Part shown: piece by piece, positions 1 through 9,472 of the stretch
How the letters are laid out: every line of letters begins with the position of its first letter
Position numbering within the stretch: position 1 is the first letter of the stretch
From: Chrysophaeum taylorii
Taxonomy: Eukaryota > Sar > Pelagophyceae > Pelagomonadales > Pelagomonadaceae
Length of the DNA: 31,624 nucleotides
Reading direction: 5' to 3'
Assembly (NCBI GenBank): GCA_029834535.1
Contig: JAQMWT010000368.1
Span: forward strand, 1 to 31,624
Program-made: the position numbers and the translations under genes
The notes under the pieces: model-generated
What the model saw: only the letters and a program-made list of their open reading frames with translations
Databases searched by the model: none
Told to the model about the DNA's origin: nothing

Positions 1-693
1 TTACCACCCAACCCTACACTTCATTTCCATTATCACACGCCAGACTCTGCGCTCCTTTCGCTCCGTTGACTCCCCTCCCGCACCCCCCCTTCTGGCTCTT
101 TGAGCCTGGCAGATACTCCTTCCTTTTTCTCTGCGATCATCCACCCTGGCTTTTTGGCCCTGGGAGTTGCGCACCAAAGTGCAATATACCTTTAATATTC
201 GCACCTTGCTTCGCTGTCCTCCTCCTACCTCTCCATTTGCTATCTAGCTCACTTGCTCTTTTCCTGTATCCTGCTTTGCAAACCCTCGCTCCTTCACTCG
301 GCTCCCCTTCTTGCCCCCCCTTCCCTTGGCCCCCTACTATTACCGCTCCACTTCGAGCCTTCTTGCTTTTTCTTTGCCGTCTTCTCTCGCCTTTTCTGCT
401 AAATTTCTCTTCCTCTGCGCTCTTACTTTCTGTCAAGCCTTCGAGTTGCTTACCACGATAAGAAGAAGAGATTGGGAGGGGGGGTGGGGTGAAGGGAGGA
501 AGGAAAATGTATGAGCAAGCACATCGCAAGTGGACCCTATGTGAGGGTTTAGGAGTGAAATATGAGGGTAGCTGTGGACTCTATGCCTCGTAGCCAAGAT
601 TTTGTTGAGGTACAAAAAAGTAAAGATCGGTCGAAATTAAAACCCTTATCCCAAAAAAGATCGCTTCGAAGTGTTCAAAACACAAACAAAAGC
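1..693. other. Pyrimidine-rich upstream region of LHC gene 1
   Basis: I see no convincing coding sequence here. The plus strand is strongly C/T-rich from about 60 to 460, so the open frames in it look like composition artefacts. The last ~100 bases before the LHC start resemble the bases before the second LHC copy (14110-14221), including the CAAAACACAAACAAAAGC leader directly before the ATG. That stretch is the likely 5' UTR. The promoter was not identified. Confidence 0.5.
91..175 (+). repeat. Two copies of a short dispersed repeat
   Basis: Copies at 91-109 and 143-175 share the core TGGCTCTTTGAGCCTGG followed by GAGTTGC. Further copies lie at 16313-16345 (+) and 13403-13438 (-). The core contains a small inverted repeat, GGCTC-TTT-GAGCC. 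The function is unknown. Confidence 0.55.
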
Positions 694-1305
694 ATGTTCT
701 CCAAGGTCGTCGTTGCGCTTTGCCTCACCTCGGCTACTGCCTTCGCGCCCGTAGCCTCCCACACCGCACCCAAGACCGTCGTCAAGGCCTTCGAGACCGA
801 GCTCGGCGTCCAGCCCCCGCTCGGCTTCTTTGACCCTCTCGGCCTTTTGGCGGACGCCGACCAGGAGAAATTCGAGCGCCTCCGCTACGTCGAGATCAAG
901 CACGGCCGTATCTCGATGCTTGCCGTCCTCGGCCAGATCGTGACCAAGGCGGGGATCTTCCTCCCGGGTACCATCGACTACTCGGGCACCAAGTTCTCCG
1001 ACGTCCCCACGGGATTTGGTGCCTTCTCCGCGATCCAACCGGCCGGCATCGCCCAGATCGTCGCCTTCGTCGGCTTCCTCGAGCTCTTCGTGATGAAGGA
1101 CTCGGCCAACGGCGCCGCTCCCGGCGAGTTCCCGGGCGACTTCCGCAACGGCGCTCTTGACTTTGGCTGGGACACATTCTCGGCAGAGGAGAAGCTGAGC
1201 AAACGTGCGATCGAGCTGAACAACGGCCGCGCTGCCATGATGGGCATCCTCGCGCTCATGGTCCACGAGGAGCTCGGTGTTTCCCTCTGGCCGGGCGGCA
1301 TCTAG
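694..1305 (+). CDS. Fucoxanthin chlorophyll a/c-binding (LHC/FCP) protein, copy 1
   Basis: This is a 203-aa light-harvesting antenna protein of the plastid thylakoid, binding chlorophyll a/c and fucoxanthin-type carotenoid. The first ~18 residues are a hydrophobic signal peptide ending in SATAFAP, the cleavage/transit motif of secondary red plastids. The mature part has the FCP N-terminal pattern LGVQPPLGFFDPLG, then three membrane helices: helix 1 with the chlorophyll-ligand segment VEIKHGRISM, helix 2 around IAQIVAFVGFLELFV, and helix 3 with ELNNGRAAMMG. Length and helix order fit the family. The frame is open back to 562, but the ATG at 694 is preferred: the second copy begins at the matching Met and has no open frame upstream. 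No intron is apparent. Family assignment is strong; the subfamily was not resolved. Confidence 0.95.
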   Translation: MFSKVVVALCLTSATAFAPVASHTAPKTVVKAFETELGVQPPLGFFDPLGLLADADQEKFERLRYVEIKHGRISMLAVLGQIVTKAGIFLPGTIDYSGTKFSDVPTGFGAFSAIQPAGIAQIVAFVGFLELFVMKDSANGAAPGEFPGDFRNGALDFGWDTFSAEEKLSKRAIELNNGRAAMMGILALMVHEELGVSLWPGGI

Positions 1306-1684
1306 GTCTGATCACAAAGTCGCCGCCGCGGCCGCGACGGCCGCGCCGGCCGCGCCAATTTCGTACACATTGATTCAACAGGACAAAGTAAGTCGAGGTA
1401 GATAGCAATAAAGTGGATTATCTGCACTTGGTCATGGGGAATGCGGCCAAGTCGAATTTCCGTGTGAAGAGGGATGTATCGAGGGTGTGCGCGAAGTGCA
1501 CGGCGCTAGAAGTGCATCTCGTCGGGAGTTTAGGCTAACTGTTCAATTGAATTTTAGGCGCACGAGATGACGGGAAATTGGCACCCCCGCATGCTGCGCT
1601 TGGTACCGAAGACTAGCGTGATCGGCGTCCGTCTTGAACACAGTGCATAAAACTAAGGTGTTGGGGTGCCTTGATCGCTAACCG
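1306..1684. other. 3' flank of LHC gene 1, no gene seen
   Basis: Just after the stop, at 1322-1357, lies a run built almost entirely of GGCCGCG-type words. Such GC-rich sequence could fold in the 3' UTR. I see no coding sequence in the rest. It does not resemble the hairpin-bearing 3' flank of the second LHC copy. Confidence 0.4.
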
Positions 1685-1875
1685 CACGGTTGCGATGGAG
1701 GACGGTGCCTTCTGAACCTGCGCCTTGCGAGGGCACTCGTCTCCCGGCGTAGATTGGCACCTGCTCGCCTAAACGACGAGATGGTTGTCAGTCAACTCGC
1801 GGTCTTCGAGTCGCATGGCGACAGGCGTCGTATCTCATCCGACGCGCTGGCCTATAGTTCGTTAGATAGTTGGGG
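1685..1875 (+). repeat. SINE-like repeat S1, internally deleted
   Basis: The head GGTTGCGATGGAGGACGGTG and the segment TTGGCACCTGCTCGCC match the minus-strand sequence of the full-length copy at 9113-9472. Relative to that copy about 60 bases are missing after the CGCC. The match resumes at GACGAGATGGTTGTCAGTCA and GTCGCATGGCGACA. A degraded GTTAGATAGTTGG may be the tail. Confidence 0.6.
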
Positions 1876-2332
1876 TGCAGCGCGACAAGAGCTTCAGCTT
1901 TCTGGTGGGTTTGCGATTCCGGAGCCAGCCTCTGCGGCGAGCGCGGCGGTATCGAACGAGCGAATATCAACGAACTCCCTAGGCTGACTTCTTTTGTAGG
2001 ATATAGCGTGGCTATTGTAATCGCGGCAGCAGAGGTATCGAAGGCGGAAACTACGGATGGTGCGGCGCGTGCAAGCGGCGTGGGCATAGTGGTCCTGGAT
2101 AAAATGTCGTAGCTGCCTGCCTTGAGGCAAAACAAAGCGAGTTTCGGCGGAATCATCCCGGCGCCCCCGGCGAAAGGGGATGCCAGGGTGCTGGAACACA
2201 TCGATGTGAGCCACGACTCTCGGCTCATGCGCCATGTGAAGCGAAGTTGCCTCTCCATCCGTTTGTCCACCTCACCTTGCTCCAAACTAATGCAACACCA
2301 CCACGCTTTCCTCCCAAATCGAAACTCCACAT
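1876..2332. other. Unassigned sequence before element E
   Basis: The stretch 1905-1980, around GCGGCGGTATCGAACGA, loosely resembles 17030-17065 (GGCGGCAGTGTCGAACGAAC), so an old repeat may be present. I see no convincing gene; the open frames here match nothing I recognise. Confidence 0.3.
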
Positions 2333-2455
2333 GCTGGAGAGATTTGACCCTCTCCGGGTGTATGGTAGAGACCGCGTGCGGTCTTAGGTGTGACTAGACC
2401 ATTCCGCATGTCACGTGTTACTACACAAGGCAGGAATTAGCTCCTCACTCGCCCA
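2333..2455 (-). pseudogene. Element E, left fragment (methyltransferase region)
   Basis: This fragment aligns with 26438-26550 of element B (shared words CGACCCTCTCCGGGT-like, GCGTGC(A/G)GTCTTAGG, ACTACACAAGG). In B that stretch encodes the methyltransferase region around SLYYVPGEGR. The fragment stops exactly where the LTR of element A begins. The continuation of the B-like sequence is found on the other side of A at 12556. E is therefore an older family member split by the insertion of A. Confidence 0.7.
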
Positions 2456-2704
2456 TGCAGAGCATTTAGCATGCAGTGGTAAGTCACCTGGGAAACCATC
2501 AAGTCTCATCATGAACGTCTGGAATTATTTAATTCGGGGAATGAAAAGGTATGTTCCCTATATCCTCAGAACACGACAGGCGGCATCTAGAACTACACGA
2601 GAAAGGTAAAGTGTATAGTGCTACATACCTCGGGACGCGCTAGACCATGATGATGAGCTTAAGCACAAATCAGAGGACTAATTGACTGTGTAGAAAGGAA
2701 GAAG
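2456..2704 (-). repeat. 3' LTR of element A, truncated
   Basis: It starts TGCAGAG at its outer edge, like the LTRs at 12241 and 17220. Similarity to the 5' LTR runs to about 2704 and then stops. The ~66 bases that should end in CTCTGCA are absent, and ORF-X sequence follows directly. The ORF-X stop codon lies inside the LTR. A deletion has fused the end of ORF-X to the LTR and removed the polypurine tract. Confidence 0.85.
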
Positions 2705-3599
2705 AGTGGGATCTGTGGCTGTATCGGATACAGATAAGACTAAATTAACAAGTGACGGGTATTGTGATAGTATGCTAGTCAAAAGGGTATATAACTCCTT
2801 TGGCAAATGATAGATGCGTATGAGGGTAGCGCGTATATGACCAGCTGAGCGCGCATCACCGGGGAATCGGAAGGAAGTAGCATTGCGAGCACATACAGTA
2901 GGCTGTATAGGCACCTGATCGGTATTGTGACAAGCACAGCAAATTTCCATAGTAATAGCAGAGATGGGGATGTGACCATTCTTCTTGTGGTCGTCCGTGT
3001 TGAGGTGACTCAGCACTTCAGTAGGGAGTTCACGAGGTGTTTGTGCCTTGGAACTGTACGTGGTCGAGACAAGGAAAGTCGGTTGTCCCAGATCATTGAG
3101 ACATTGCGTACAAAAAAGACGACGAAATGAAACGTTCGCGTTTGGGGCCTCTGTAGCAGCCAATAGAAGCAATAGCAGGAGAAGCTGCCCAAGGTATAGT
3201 AATGGGTAAGCGCATGGATATGAGTGTTGTAAGTTCCACAAACAGTGAAAAGTCAGTAGACTCATAGATAGAGTTGAGTGCAGTGATGAGTTCCACTCGC
3301 ATAAAAGAAGAGAGAAATGGGGTGACAGGGACACGGAAGTTCTCAAGGAGAGAGATTCCCCGTTCGAACAGAGCATAATCGATGCTGAGGCCGTCCTGGA
3401 GTGTTAGCGATTGAGGTAAGGTATGTTCGGCTGGTGTCGGTGCAACAACAGCAGCCTGTGAGGTAGCAGTAACAGCGGTCATGGGTTGTCGCTTTTGCGA
3501 CAACCTGGGAGAAGGTTCGGCCGTGGAGAGCGAGCGTGGGATTGTCCTTCGAACGACTGGGGAGATGCCGCGGCCACGGGAGTGCCAAGAAAAAGACAT
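2678..3599 (-). pseudogene. ORF-X of element A (double CxxC protein), frameshifted
   Basis: This is the A copy of the extra gene found downstream of RNase H in A, B and C. The likely start is the ATG at 3599 (MSFSWHSRGRG). The frame runs to the conserved CYRGPK motif and is then lost. The protein continues in the next frame with FCTQCLNDLG and, about 50 residues on, EICCACHNTD. These are the two conserved CxxC pairs, suggesting one bound zinc. One frameshift lies between roughly 3093 and 3160. The C-terminal part, including the coiled coil of B and C, is missing because the LTR junction cuts it off. The function is unknown. It occupies the position of an env-like gene, but I see no signal peptide or membrane anchor. 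Confidence 0.65.
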
Positions 3600-3663
3600 G
3601 AGCGACACTCACACGCGTACAAAAAAAAATGTGGCAAAAGAAGGTAGGGCCAGGGCTAGTGGC

Positions 3664-3684
3664 TAGTTTAACGACGTTGCGGTC
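3664..3684 (-). repeat. SLN module M1 (RNase H/ORF-X joint of A), stop form
   Basis: One of nine copies of the consensus GACCGNAANGTCGTTAAACT plus A. In the RNase H frame it reads T-A-T-S-L-N followed by TAG, and lies 12 codons after the RNase H stop. The extension reads LTLVTA before it, as in element B. Confidence 0.85.
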
Positions 3685-3701
3685 ACTAGGGTTAGGCATC
3701 T

Positions 3702-5738
3702 TCAATCCTGTAAAGGCTTGTCGCCAGAGGCATGATGCATACCGAGTAGAGAACGAAAAGTGGAGAACTCAGCAGCAAGTGGCTTTGTAAAACCATCCGC
3801 CACGTTTAGCGTGCCGGGAACATGATGGACTCGAATTTTCTGTAGCGAGATGTAAACACGGATCTTAAACCATCTGGTCGACAGTGCCTTGGATCGAGAA
3901 GATCCATCTGGGTTATTAGAGGTGTGAACGGCGGCGGCATTGTCAGATAAGAGAGGTAGGCTTCTGATGAAGCGCATATCTTCAGCAATTGGGTTGTCAT
4001 TGTCATCGAAATCAACGGGATCAGCGGTGTTCTCACCATTAACATTGTTGACGTAGAATGTGGGGTTGACGACAAAGGAAAGTTCCAATAGCAGCTTGCG
4101 TAGCCAAACAGCTTCATCAGCGCAAATACTGAGGGCAATCAACTCAGCTTCGTGAGTTGAGCAGGAGATAATCGGTTGAAGCTTGCTTTTCCGGCCTATA
4201 AGGCAGTTGAAAAGATAGAAGACAAACCCGGTGGTAGATTTCCTATCTTCCTGTGCTAAGGAAGGGGCGTTGTCAGCGTCAACCTTGGCGACTAAGGGAT
4301 CAAACTGTCCAGTGGATACATCCTGCGGTTGGTAGTCGACCACAGTGGAGAGATCAATTCGATTAGCGGAGACAGTACGAAGGTGAGCTTCAATAGCATT
4401 ACCTTTAGGATGGAACCAGAGGCGAAGTGAGCGGTTTTCCGGCTTCTTGAGGTAGCGAAGCAGTTGCTCTAGCATTTGGGCGTGAACATACGTGGGTGCA
4501 TGCATACCACGCGAACATCTGCCCAAGGCTTGCGAGAAGTCAGGTCTGCAGGCCACTTGCATGAACACCAGCTTGCAAAGGAGGGTGGCAAAGTGCGAAG
4601 TGATGTACAACTCTGTTTCAGAGCTGGGAGTGCCATCTTTATACTTGAAGGACGATGACATAGGATATTTGAGCGGGGTCAGTTGCTGCAAGACAGGGTG
4701 ATCAGCGAAGAGTTCATCCAGCTTGGCGTGCACATCCAGAGAAATGGAACCGTCAGATGTGCGACACACACGCATACCTAGGAGGGTATGGACGGGTTCA
4801 AACTGCTCTACAGCATACCGTTTGTGGAGGGCATCCTGTAACTCAGTACGAAGCGTGTCATCATTGGACACAATAACAATGTCGTCTACAGACAGACTGC
4901 ATACGACGAACTTAGCATGTGCGGATACTCGAGCATATAGGCAAGAGTCAGAATGCAGGCGCTTGTAGCCAAGGCTACGGAAGAAGCCGTCTATCTCTTT
5001 GTTCCATAGAGATGGTGATTGCCGAAGTCCATAAAGTGACTTCAGCAGTTTCGGTAGGCGTCGGCCCTTGTACTTAGTGTCATCGGGGTCGATAAGCTTG
5101 ATGCCGTCTGGTAACTGAACATAGACGGTGGCATCAATGTTAGACTGAACGAAGGCGTTCGGGACGTCTGCGTGGTAGACAGGCAATTGCTTGTATGCTG
5201 CAATAGCCAGTAGTACCCGGACTGCGGTCATTGTGGCCATTGGGCTGAAAGTGCCAAAGAAATCGGCGCCAAGAGATGCTAAGAAGCCACGTAGCACGAG
5301 GCGAGCCTTGTGCTTAACGTATTTGCCTGCAGAGTCTGTTTTAATCTTCAGCACCATCCTGCTGTCAATAGGGCGAGAGACACCGTCGGGTAAGGAAAGT
5401 TTGAAGCAGCCAAAGCGGCTAATGTCGTGGAGTTCCTTGGCGATGGCCTTGAGGTAGGCGTGCCTGTTTTCAGGCGACGTACCGTGGAAGCACTTGAGTT
5501 TATATTCGTCGATGGAAACGTCCGCTTCTTGGACCATATATTCGTCAGAACCAACAGTGGCTGGTGAATTATAGTTTAACGACGTTGCGGTCGAGGCAGT
5601 GTGCGCAACTTCGGGATAAGCGGAAACAGCGTCAGTAGGAGGAGTAGAAGCAGCAGATTCCAGTTGAATATGGATAGTAGGGTCGGCATGTAAGACCTGG
5701 GTGATATACTCTGTAGAGACCAGAAGGTATTCCTCCAT
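3702..5738 (-). CDS. Reverse transcriptase-RNase H of element A
   Basis: The open frame is 678 codons with no break. RT (about residues 100-345) has the copia core: HKARLVLRGFLASLGADF, the first catalytic Asp at D191 in YHADVPNAFVQ, SLYGLRQSP, and the catalytic pair at 285-286 in SLSVDDIVIV. RNase H (about 480-660) has D487 in VDADN, DRKSTTGFVF, E530/E532 in STHEAELIAL and D599 in LLSDNAAAVH. It ends in the usual VHHVPGTLNVADGFTKPL region. The reading frame continues upstream of this ATG to an in-frame TAA at 5823-5825, so RT was originally part of a longer polyprotein. An SLN module lies at residues 51-56. All catalytic residues I can identify are present, so the enzyme could still be functional if expressed. 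Confidence 0.93.
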   Translation of the reverse strand: MEEYLLVSTEYITQVLHADPTIHIQLESAASTPPTDAVSAYPEVAHTASTATSLNYNSPATVGSDEYMVQEADVSIDEYKLKCFHGTSPENRHAYLKAIAKELHDISRFGCFKLSLPDGVSRPIDSRMVLKIKTDSAGKYVKHKARLVLRGFLASLGADFFGTFSPMATMTAVRVLLAIAAYKQLPVYHADVPNAFVQSNIDATVYVQLPDGIKLIDPDDTKYKGRRLPKLLKSLYGLRQSPSLWNKEIDGFFRSLGYKRLHSDSCLYARVSAHAKFVVCSLSVDDIVIVSNDDTLRTELQDALHKRYAVEQFEPVHTLLGMRVCRTSDGSISLDVHAKLDELFADHPVLQQLTPLKYPMSSSFKYKDGTPSSETELYITSHFATLLCKLVFMQVACRPDFSQALGRCSRGMHAPTYVHAQMLEQLLRYLKKPENRSLRLWFHPKGNAIEAHLRTVSANRIDLSTVVDYQPQDVSTGQFDPLVAKVDADNAPSLAQEDRKSTTGFVFYLFNCLIGRKSKLQPIISCSTHEAELIALSICADEAVWLRKLLLELSFVVNPTFYVNNVNGENTADPVDFDDNDNPIAEDMRFIRSLPLLSDNAAAVHTSNNPDGSSRSKALSTRWFKIRVYISLQKIRVHHVPGTLNVADGFTKPLAAEFSTFRSLLGMHHASGDKPLQD
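5572..5592 (-). repeat. SLN module M2 (integrase/RT joint of A), Tyr form
   Basis: In the RT frame it reads T-A-T-S-L-N-Y, with codons TCG TTA AAC TAT, in the linker just before the RT domain. Element B has the module at the same place (21568). Element C lacks it there. Confidence 0.85.
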
Positions 5739-6572
5739 GTCAGCCAGAGATGCAGAATTAGCGCCAAACTCGGAGGAGTTGTGATCGATAAAGCTGGTCG
5801 GCGCCAGATACGTAAGTGCATATTATAAGGAAGAAATGCCAAAGGCAGCAGCGTGCTCAGTGAACGCAGCTAAAACGGGCTGAGGAATGGGGCACGTAGG
5901 TGAGCCATCAGCAGTTAGAAAGGTTGCAGCTGGGATGCTGGATGCACACTTGGCGTGGGCGAAGTAACCATCGTCGTGCGGATAGCGGGCAAGTAAGTCA
6001 GTGCGCAACGGGAGAAGAAGACGAGCTAACAACGCATGTTCCCCCTCTGAGCAGAGAGCAGACCAGTGGATACCACCATTGATATGAAGGGCGGAGAGGG
6101 CGGGAGACTTGAACGTGAGAAAGTGGTGGCGAAGATCCCAGCGGAAATCGGCGAGTTTGCCACCAGCGGCTTTGTAAGCACCAATAGTAGACGCTTGCAG
6201 CCGGGCTTCGATATTTTTCATGGAGGTTGCCTTGCGGGTGTTAGGTTGTTTGGAACTGGGACAAGAATGAGGTCATCTTGTGCAAAAAGGTCTTTGTAAG
6301 AAGGAAGCAAGGGCGGCGGTGGCATAGAGCCAGAATCGTCGGCGAGAGCGTCGGAAGAGGGAGAAGAGGCAGAGAAGCCAGGGCGAGCCAGTACGTTGGG
6401 GGCCTTGGCAGCGACGTTGTCGGGGCAGTAGTGCACCCGGTGGAAGCGATTGGCACGTTCTTTGGCGTTGAGGTATTCGGCAGATCCGTGTGCGAAGGAC
6501 TTGCGAGGAATGGGATGAGCGGGGATATGACGTTTGCGTCGAACATCGAACTTGAGTTCGGTGTCCAAGGCA
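5739..6572 (-). pseudogene. Integrase zinc-domain remnant and pre-RT linker of A
   Basis: From about 6572 the frame reads KFDVRRKRHIP, then RANRFHRVHYC, the His-pair start of the integrase HHCC domain. Compared with element B (25191-25655), the sequence after GFSAS jumps directly to a Pro/Ser-rich linker. The C-x2-C half of the zinc site and the whole DDE catalytic core are gone, with the breakpoint near 6360. Next comes the conserved pre-RT domain (IGAYKAAGGKLADF, GIHWSALCSEGE), after a frameshift near 6222. It ends at an in-frame TAA (5823-5825) where element B has CAA, a Gln-to-stop change. A run of nine G at 6573-6581 probably caused the frameshift that separates this part from the methyltransferase. 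Confidence 0.7.
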
Positions 6573-6581
6573 GGGGGGGGG

Positions 6582-7838
6582 CGATGCGTCGTCATCCTGG
6601 TGCGCAGCAGGGTCACTTGGAGGTGCATCCTCATCATCACGAGTAGCGAGAGTATCTTCGTAGGACGAAGATATATAGTTTAACGACATTTCGGTCAAGC
6701 AGTTGCTGGAAATAGACGTCATAAAGGTTTGTGCCAAAGACAAGGTATCTGTGCTGCACGTGGTGGAGGCCTGACCAAAGGTCATAAAGTTGGATACATA
6801 GGATTTCGTCGTCACGGCAGCAGTATGTTGGAAGGTAGGGTCCAACAAAAGAGATTTAATATCGGCAACGAGGAGCGAAAGGTGCTTGTACAGTGTGCTG
6901 TACGTACCGGCAGGCAGAGCATTGCTGAGCATGTCGCAGCAAAGGTCGTGGCGAAGAGACAAGAGGAAAGATTCCTGTTGTTTGGTGTGGTTGTTAGCAC
7001 GAATCAACTCCGGTCGAGTGGGGTAGCGTAATTTCCCGTTGCGAGGGTCGAGTAAAATAATGTTGGCATACCCTCGGAAGGTGGGTAATGGAGCAAGCAT
7101 GGAGTGGATTTTAGAGCCGAGTTTGCGGTCACTTCCACGAAGATACCCTATATAGCGACTATGAGATAAGTGGTGATCTTCCAGAGCAAAATGAGAATCC
7201 TTGTAGTCGAAAGAGTTGTCGGTGGCCTTGTAGGTAAGGCAGCCAGGCATTACAAGAGAGCATCTGGACAAGAGCTTTTGTATGGCGGTGCCTTAGGTGG
7301 CAGCGGAGCCACCTTGAGGAAGGGCTTGGATTATCCACAAGTAACCCACAAACGGCTCCAAATATATAGATCTGTCCCTGTCGCGGGGGACGTTGGAGGC
7401 AGTAAACGTATACGTGCTTCCAAACGCGTCAATGGAAGCATGATATTTGGTGGCGGCGTTCTCTATGGTGAGGTTGCCGTCAGAGTGGAGGAAACCGGTT
7501 AGGAAGTAGGTATTGTGTGATGTTGATGAGGTTGTAAGTAGTAACCTATGTGACGGTTGGTCAGTTTCGAAAACGGTTATGTAATAGGACACAGGAGTGG
7601 GTGAGTTAGTGTGCAATCTGGCAAGCACGTTATAGAGGATTGTAAAAGCCTGTTGCATGAGGCAGCGGCTCCATGGAGGAGCGTTTGAAACACAGCTGAT
7701 GATAAGTACACTCGGATTGAACAGAGTGCGTGCGTTGCTCGTGAGCCTGTTGTGAGTGAAGGCGCAGCAATAACATATTGAGTGTTTCAAGGTCAGCCAT
7801 AGTAAGCTGAACAGAACCTGTGCGAGAGTAAGGTGCAA
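6582..7838 (-). pseudogene. Cytosine-C5 DNA methyltransferase, target-recognition and C-terminal part (A)
   Basis: Two open stretches in one frame (7838-7293 and 7271-6582) are separated by a TAA at 7293-7295. The second has features of C5-methyltransferase motifs IX and X: RYPTRPELI near 7028-7002, then LSNALPAGTYSTLYKHL near 6929-6879, comparable to the family's GNSVP-type motif X followed by a helix. The stretch before it would be the variable target-recognition region, with a conserved HLSHSRYIGYLRGSDRKLG segment shared with element B. After motif X comes a linker with SLN module M3. The frame differs from that of the N-terminal half (9103-7630), so one frameshift lies between 7838 and 7630. 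The motif IX/X match is weaker than motifs I-VIII; order and position support it. Confidence 0.7.
6676..6696 (-). repeat. SLN module M3 (methyltransferase/integrase joint of A), Tyr form
   Basis: It reads T-E-M-S-L-N-Y in the methyltransferase frame, between motif X and the integrase zinc domain. The matching site in element B is at 25860. Confidence 0.85.
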
Positions 7839-9103
7839 ACGTTTTAGGAACGGGGACTATATGGGGGATCGGGGAACACCCGGGTCCAATCTTTGGCGAT
7901 GTGTTCGGGTAGCCAAAGTCGCTTAGGAATGGCCTGTAAGTCATCCACGATCTTAGGAAGGGGCGTGGATGGAGGATAGGCCATGACAATATGTTAATTG
8001 GTCCAGTAGAATACCTACGTGCGATGCATATCCATCTTTCTCTAGATTGGTAGTCGCCACAGAGGTAGGTCGGGAACCTATCAACAACATCGACACAGTA
8101 ATCGAGTGTAGCATGGATGAGATTGGCCACAGTTATGTGGTCTTGATGACAGTACTTGTGCGGGGGTGTCATCTCAGCCAGTAGTACCAGGGGTTGGAGT
8201 AGCTTGATGACAGACAGCATGCTGTCGAAAAGAGAATCGTCCAGCAGGCTGTGTAAGTCTTCGGTCATATGCTGCTTTAGTAGATTCCTGTTCGTGCAGG
8301 GAGGAGTAATCTCAATGATATCACAATAAAATTTGCGCCTTTCCTCTGGTGAGATTAGGTGAAGATGGTTGATAAAGGCGGGGGGAGATTCAAATAATAA
8401 TACTGTAGGGAAACGGTGGCGTAACATACGAACAAGCGTATCATCAGACTCAACAACAACTTTTACATTGATATTTAAGCCTAAGTCATTAGTGGCTTGA
8501 GACAGGAACGCCGGAGTTGACAAACCAGAACAAAGTAACATGACAGAGGGTTTGCGAAGATTGGGCTCTTGTGAGAGAAACACTGGGCGCGATAGTATTC
8601 AGGTTAATGGCGGTGTGTTTTGCTGGACAAACTTGTTCTGTTTCCGAAGATTAAGAACCAAAGGACGAATCCACGGGCGATCTGGTAAAACTCTTTTGAG
8701 GAGATAATTGTAATATGCCAGTAGATCCCTGTTTTCATGGTATCGCTTGAGCGGAAATGCGAGGGAGCGAAGTTCGAGTTGCTTGTCGCGAGCGATGTTG
8801 TAGGTGAGACAAGGGAGAGCAGGTAAATTAGCTGCTATGTAGTGTATGGGAATACGTACATCTTTGTCTATGCGGCTCGTGACAGCGCTGAGCTTTGGCT
8901 CAGATCGATCATTGAACACAGTGGTCAGGTTCGACTGGTTCCACTCGAGCATGCTCAGGATAGCGAGATGTCGGTCGTGCACTGGCTGAAGACATAAAGC
9001 GAAATCGATCTTGACATAGCCAATTTGTGGATGATCTGGTAGGGGAACAACTATGTTACGTGTTAGCATCATGCGTGAGGCACGTTGGTGTCCAGTGGCA
9101 GTT
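7630..9103 (-). pseudogene. Protease C-terminal half and C5-methyltransferase catalytic half (A)
   Basis: A single frame is interrupted by one TGA at 8599-8601. The first part reads VIQTATGHQRASRMM, then LPDHPQIGYV and HLAILSML. This fits the flap and C-terminal strands of an aspartic protease whose active-site half lies across the SINE (9473-10026). After the TGA come the hallmarks of cytosine-C5 methyltransferases (numbering from 8583): motif I VMLLCSGLS at 14-22, motif II VVVESDD at 42-48, motif IV DIIEITPPCTN with the catalytic Cys at 96, motif VI LLAEMTPP with Glu at 137, and motif VIII GDYQSRERWICIARR at 176-190. Spacings of about 41 from Cys to Glu and 42 from Glu to Gln match the family, for example M.HhaI. 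Motif VI has EM in place of the usual EN. The enzyme would methylate cytosine in DNA using SAM. Confidence 0.82.
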
Positions 9104-9112
9104 TGAATAACA

Positions 9113-9472
9113 CTAACTAACTAACTTCAGACCTCTCCCGAGCATGGGAGCCAGGCCGGACCGACAGGAGCCAGTCCGGAATCACGGGCCTGTAGACGAG
9201 GAGCGCCGAAAGGTCGGTCGGCGGAGAGTGACCATCAAGCTTGTCGCCATGCGACGAGGAGACCGCGATGTGACTGACAACCAACTCGTCGATAACCTTC
9301 CATCTTCGCCCCCCGGCCATGCCCCGTCCCACTGCGAACGTTCCGGCTGCCAACCGGCCCGCCCGGGAGGCGACTAGGTGCCAACCTACGCCGGGAGGGC
9401 GGATGCCCTCGCAAGGCTCAGGATTCATGAGGCACCGTCCTCCATCGCAACCGTAGTCGGCGGCGATCAGGG
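9113..9472 (-). mobile_element. SINE-like repeat S2, full length, inserted in protease
   Basis: This is a 360-bp repeat with head at 9472 and a (GTTA)n tail at 9113. It is flanked by TGAATAACA (9104-9112) and TGAATGACA (9473-9481), a 9-bp target duplication with one mismatch. It interrupts the protease frame after IYAPIVI. Related copies lie at 1685, 15045, 15980 and 16643. I could not identify clear Pol III A and B boxes, so 'SINE' rests on size, tail and duplication. Confidence 0.8.

Noticed and set aside
646..1266. Long minus-strand frames over LHC copy 1, and similar ones over copy 2
   Set aside because: Antisense shadows of GC-rich coding sequence; the sense strand encodes a clear LHC protein.
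3664..3700. CTAACCCT next to modules M1 and M6 as telomere-like sequence
   Set aside because: A single unit in each case, without tandem repetition.
9113..9472. Protein-coding reading of the SINE-like repeat
   Set aside because: Open frames are short, are not conserved between repeat copies, and are broken by indels.
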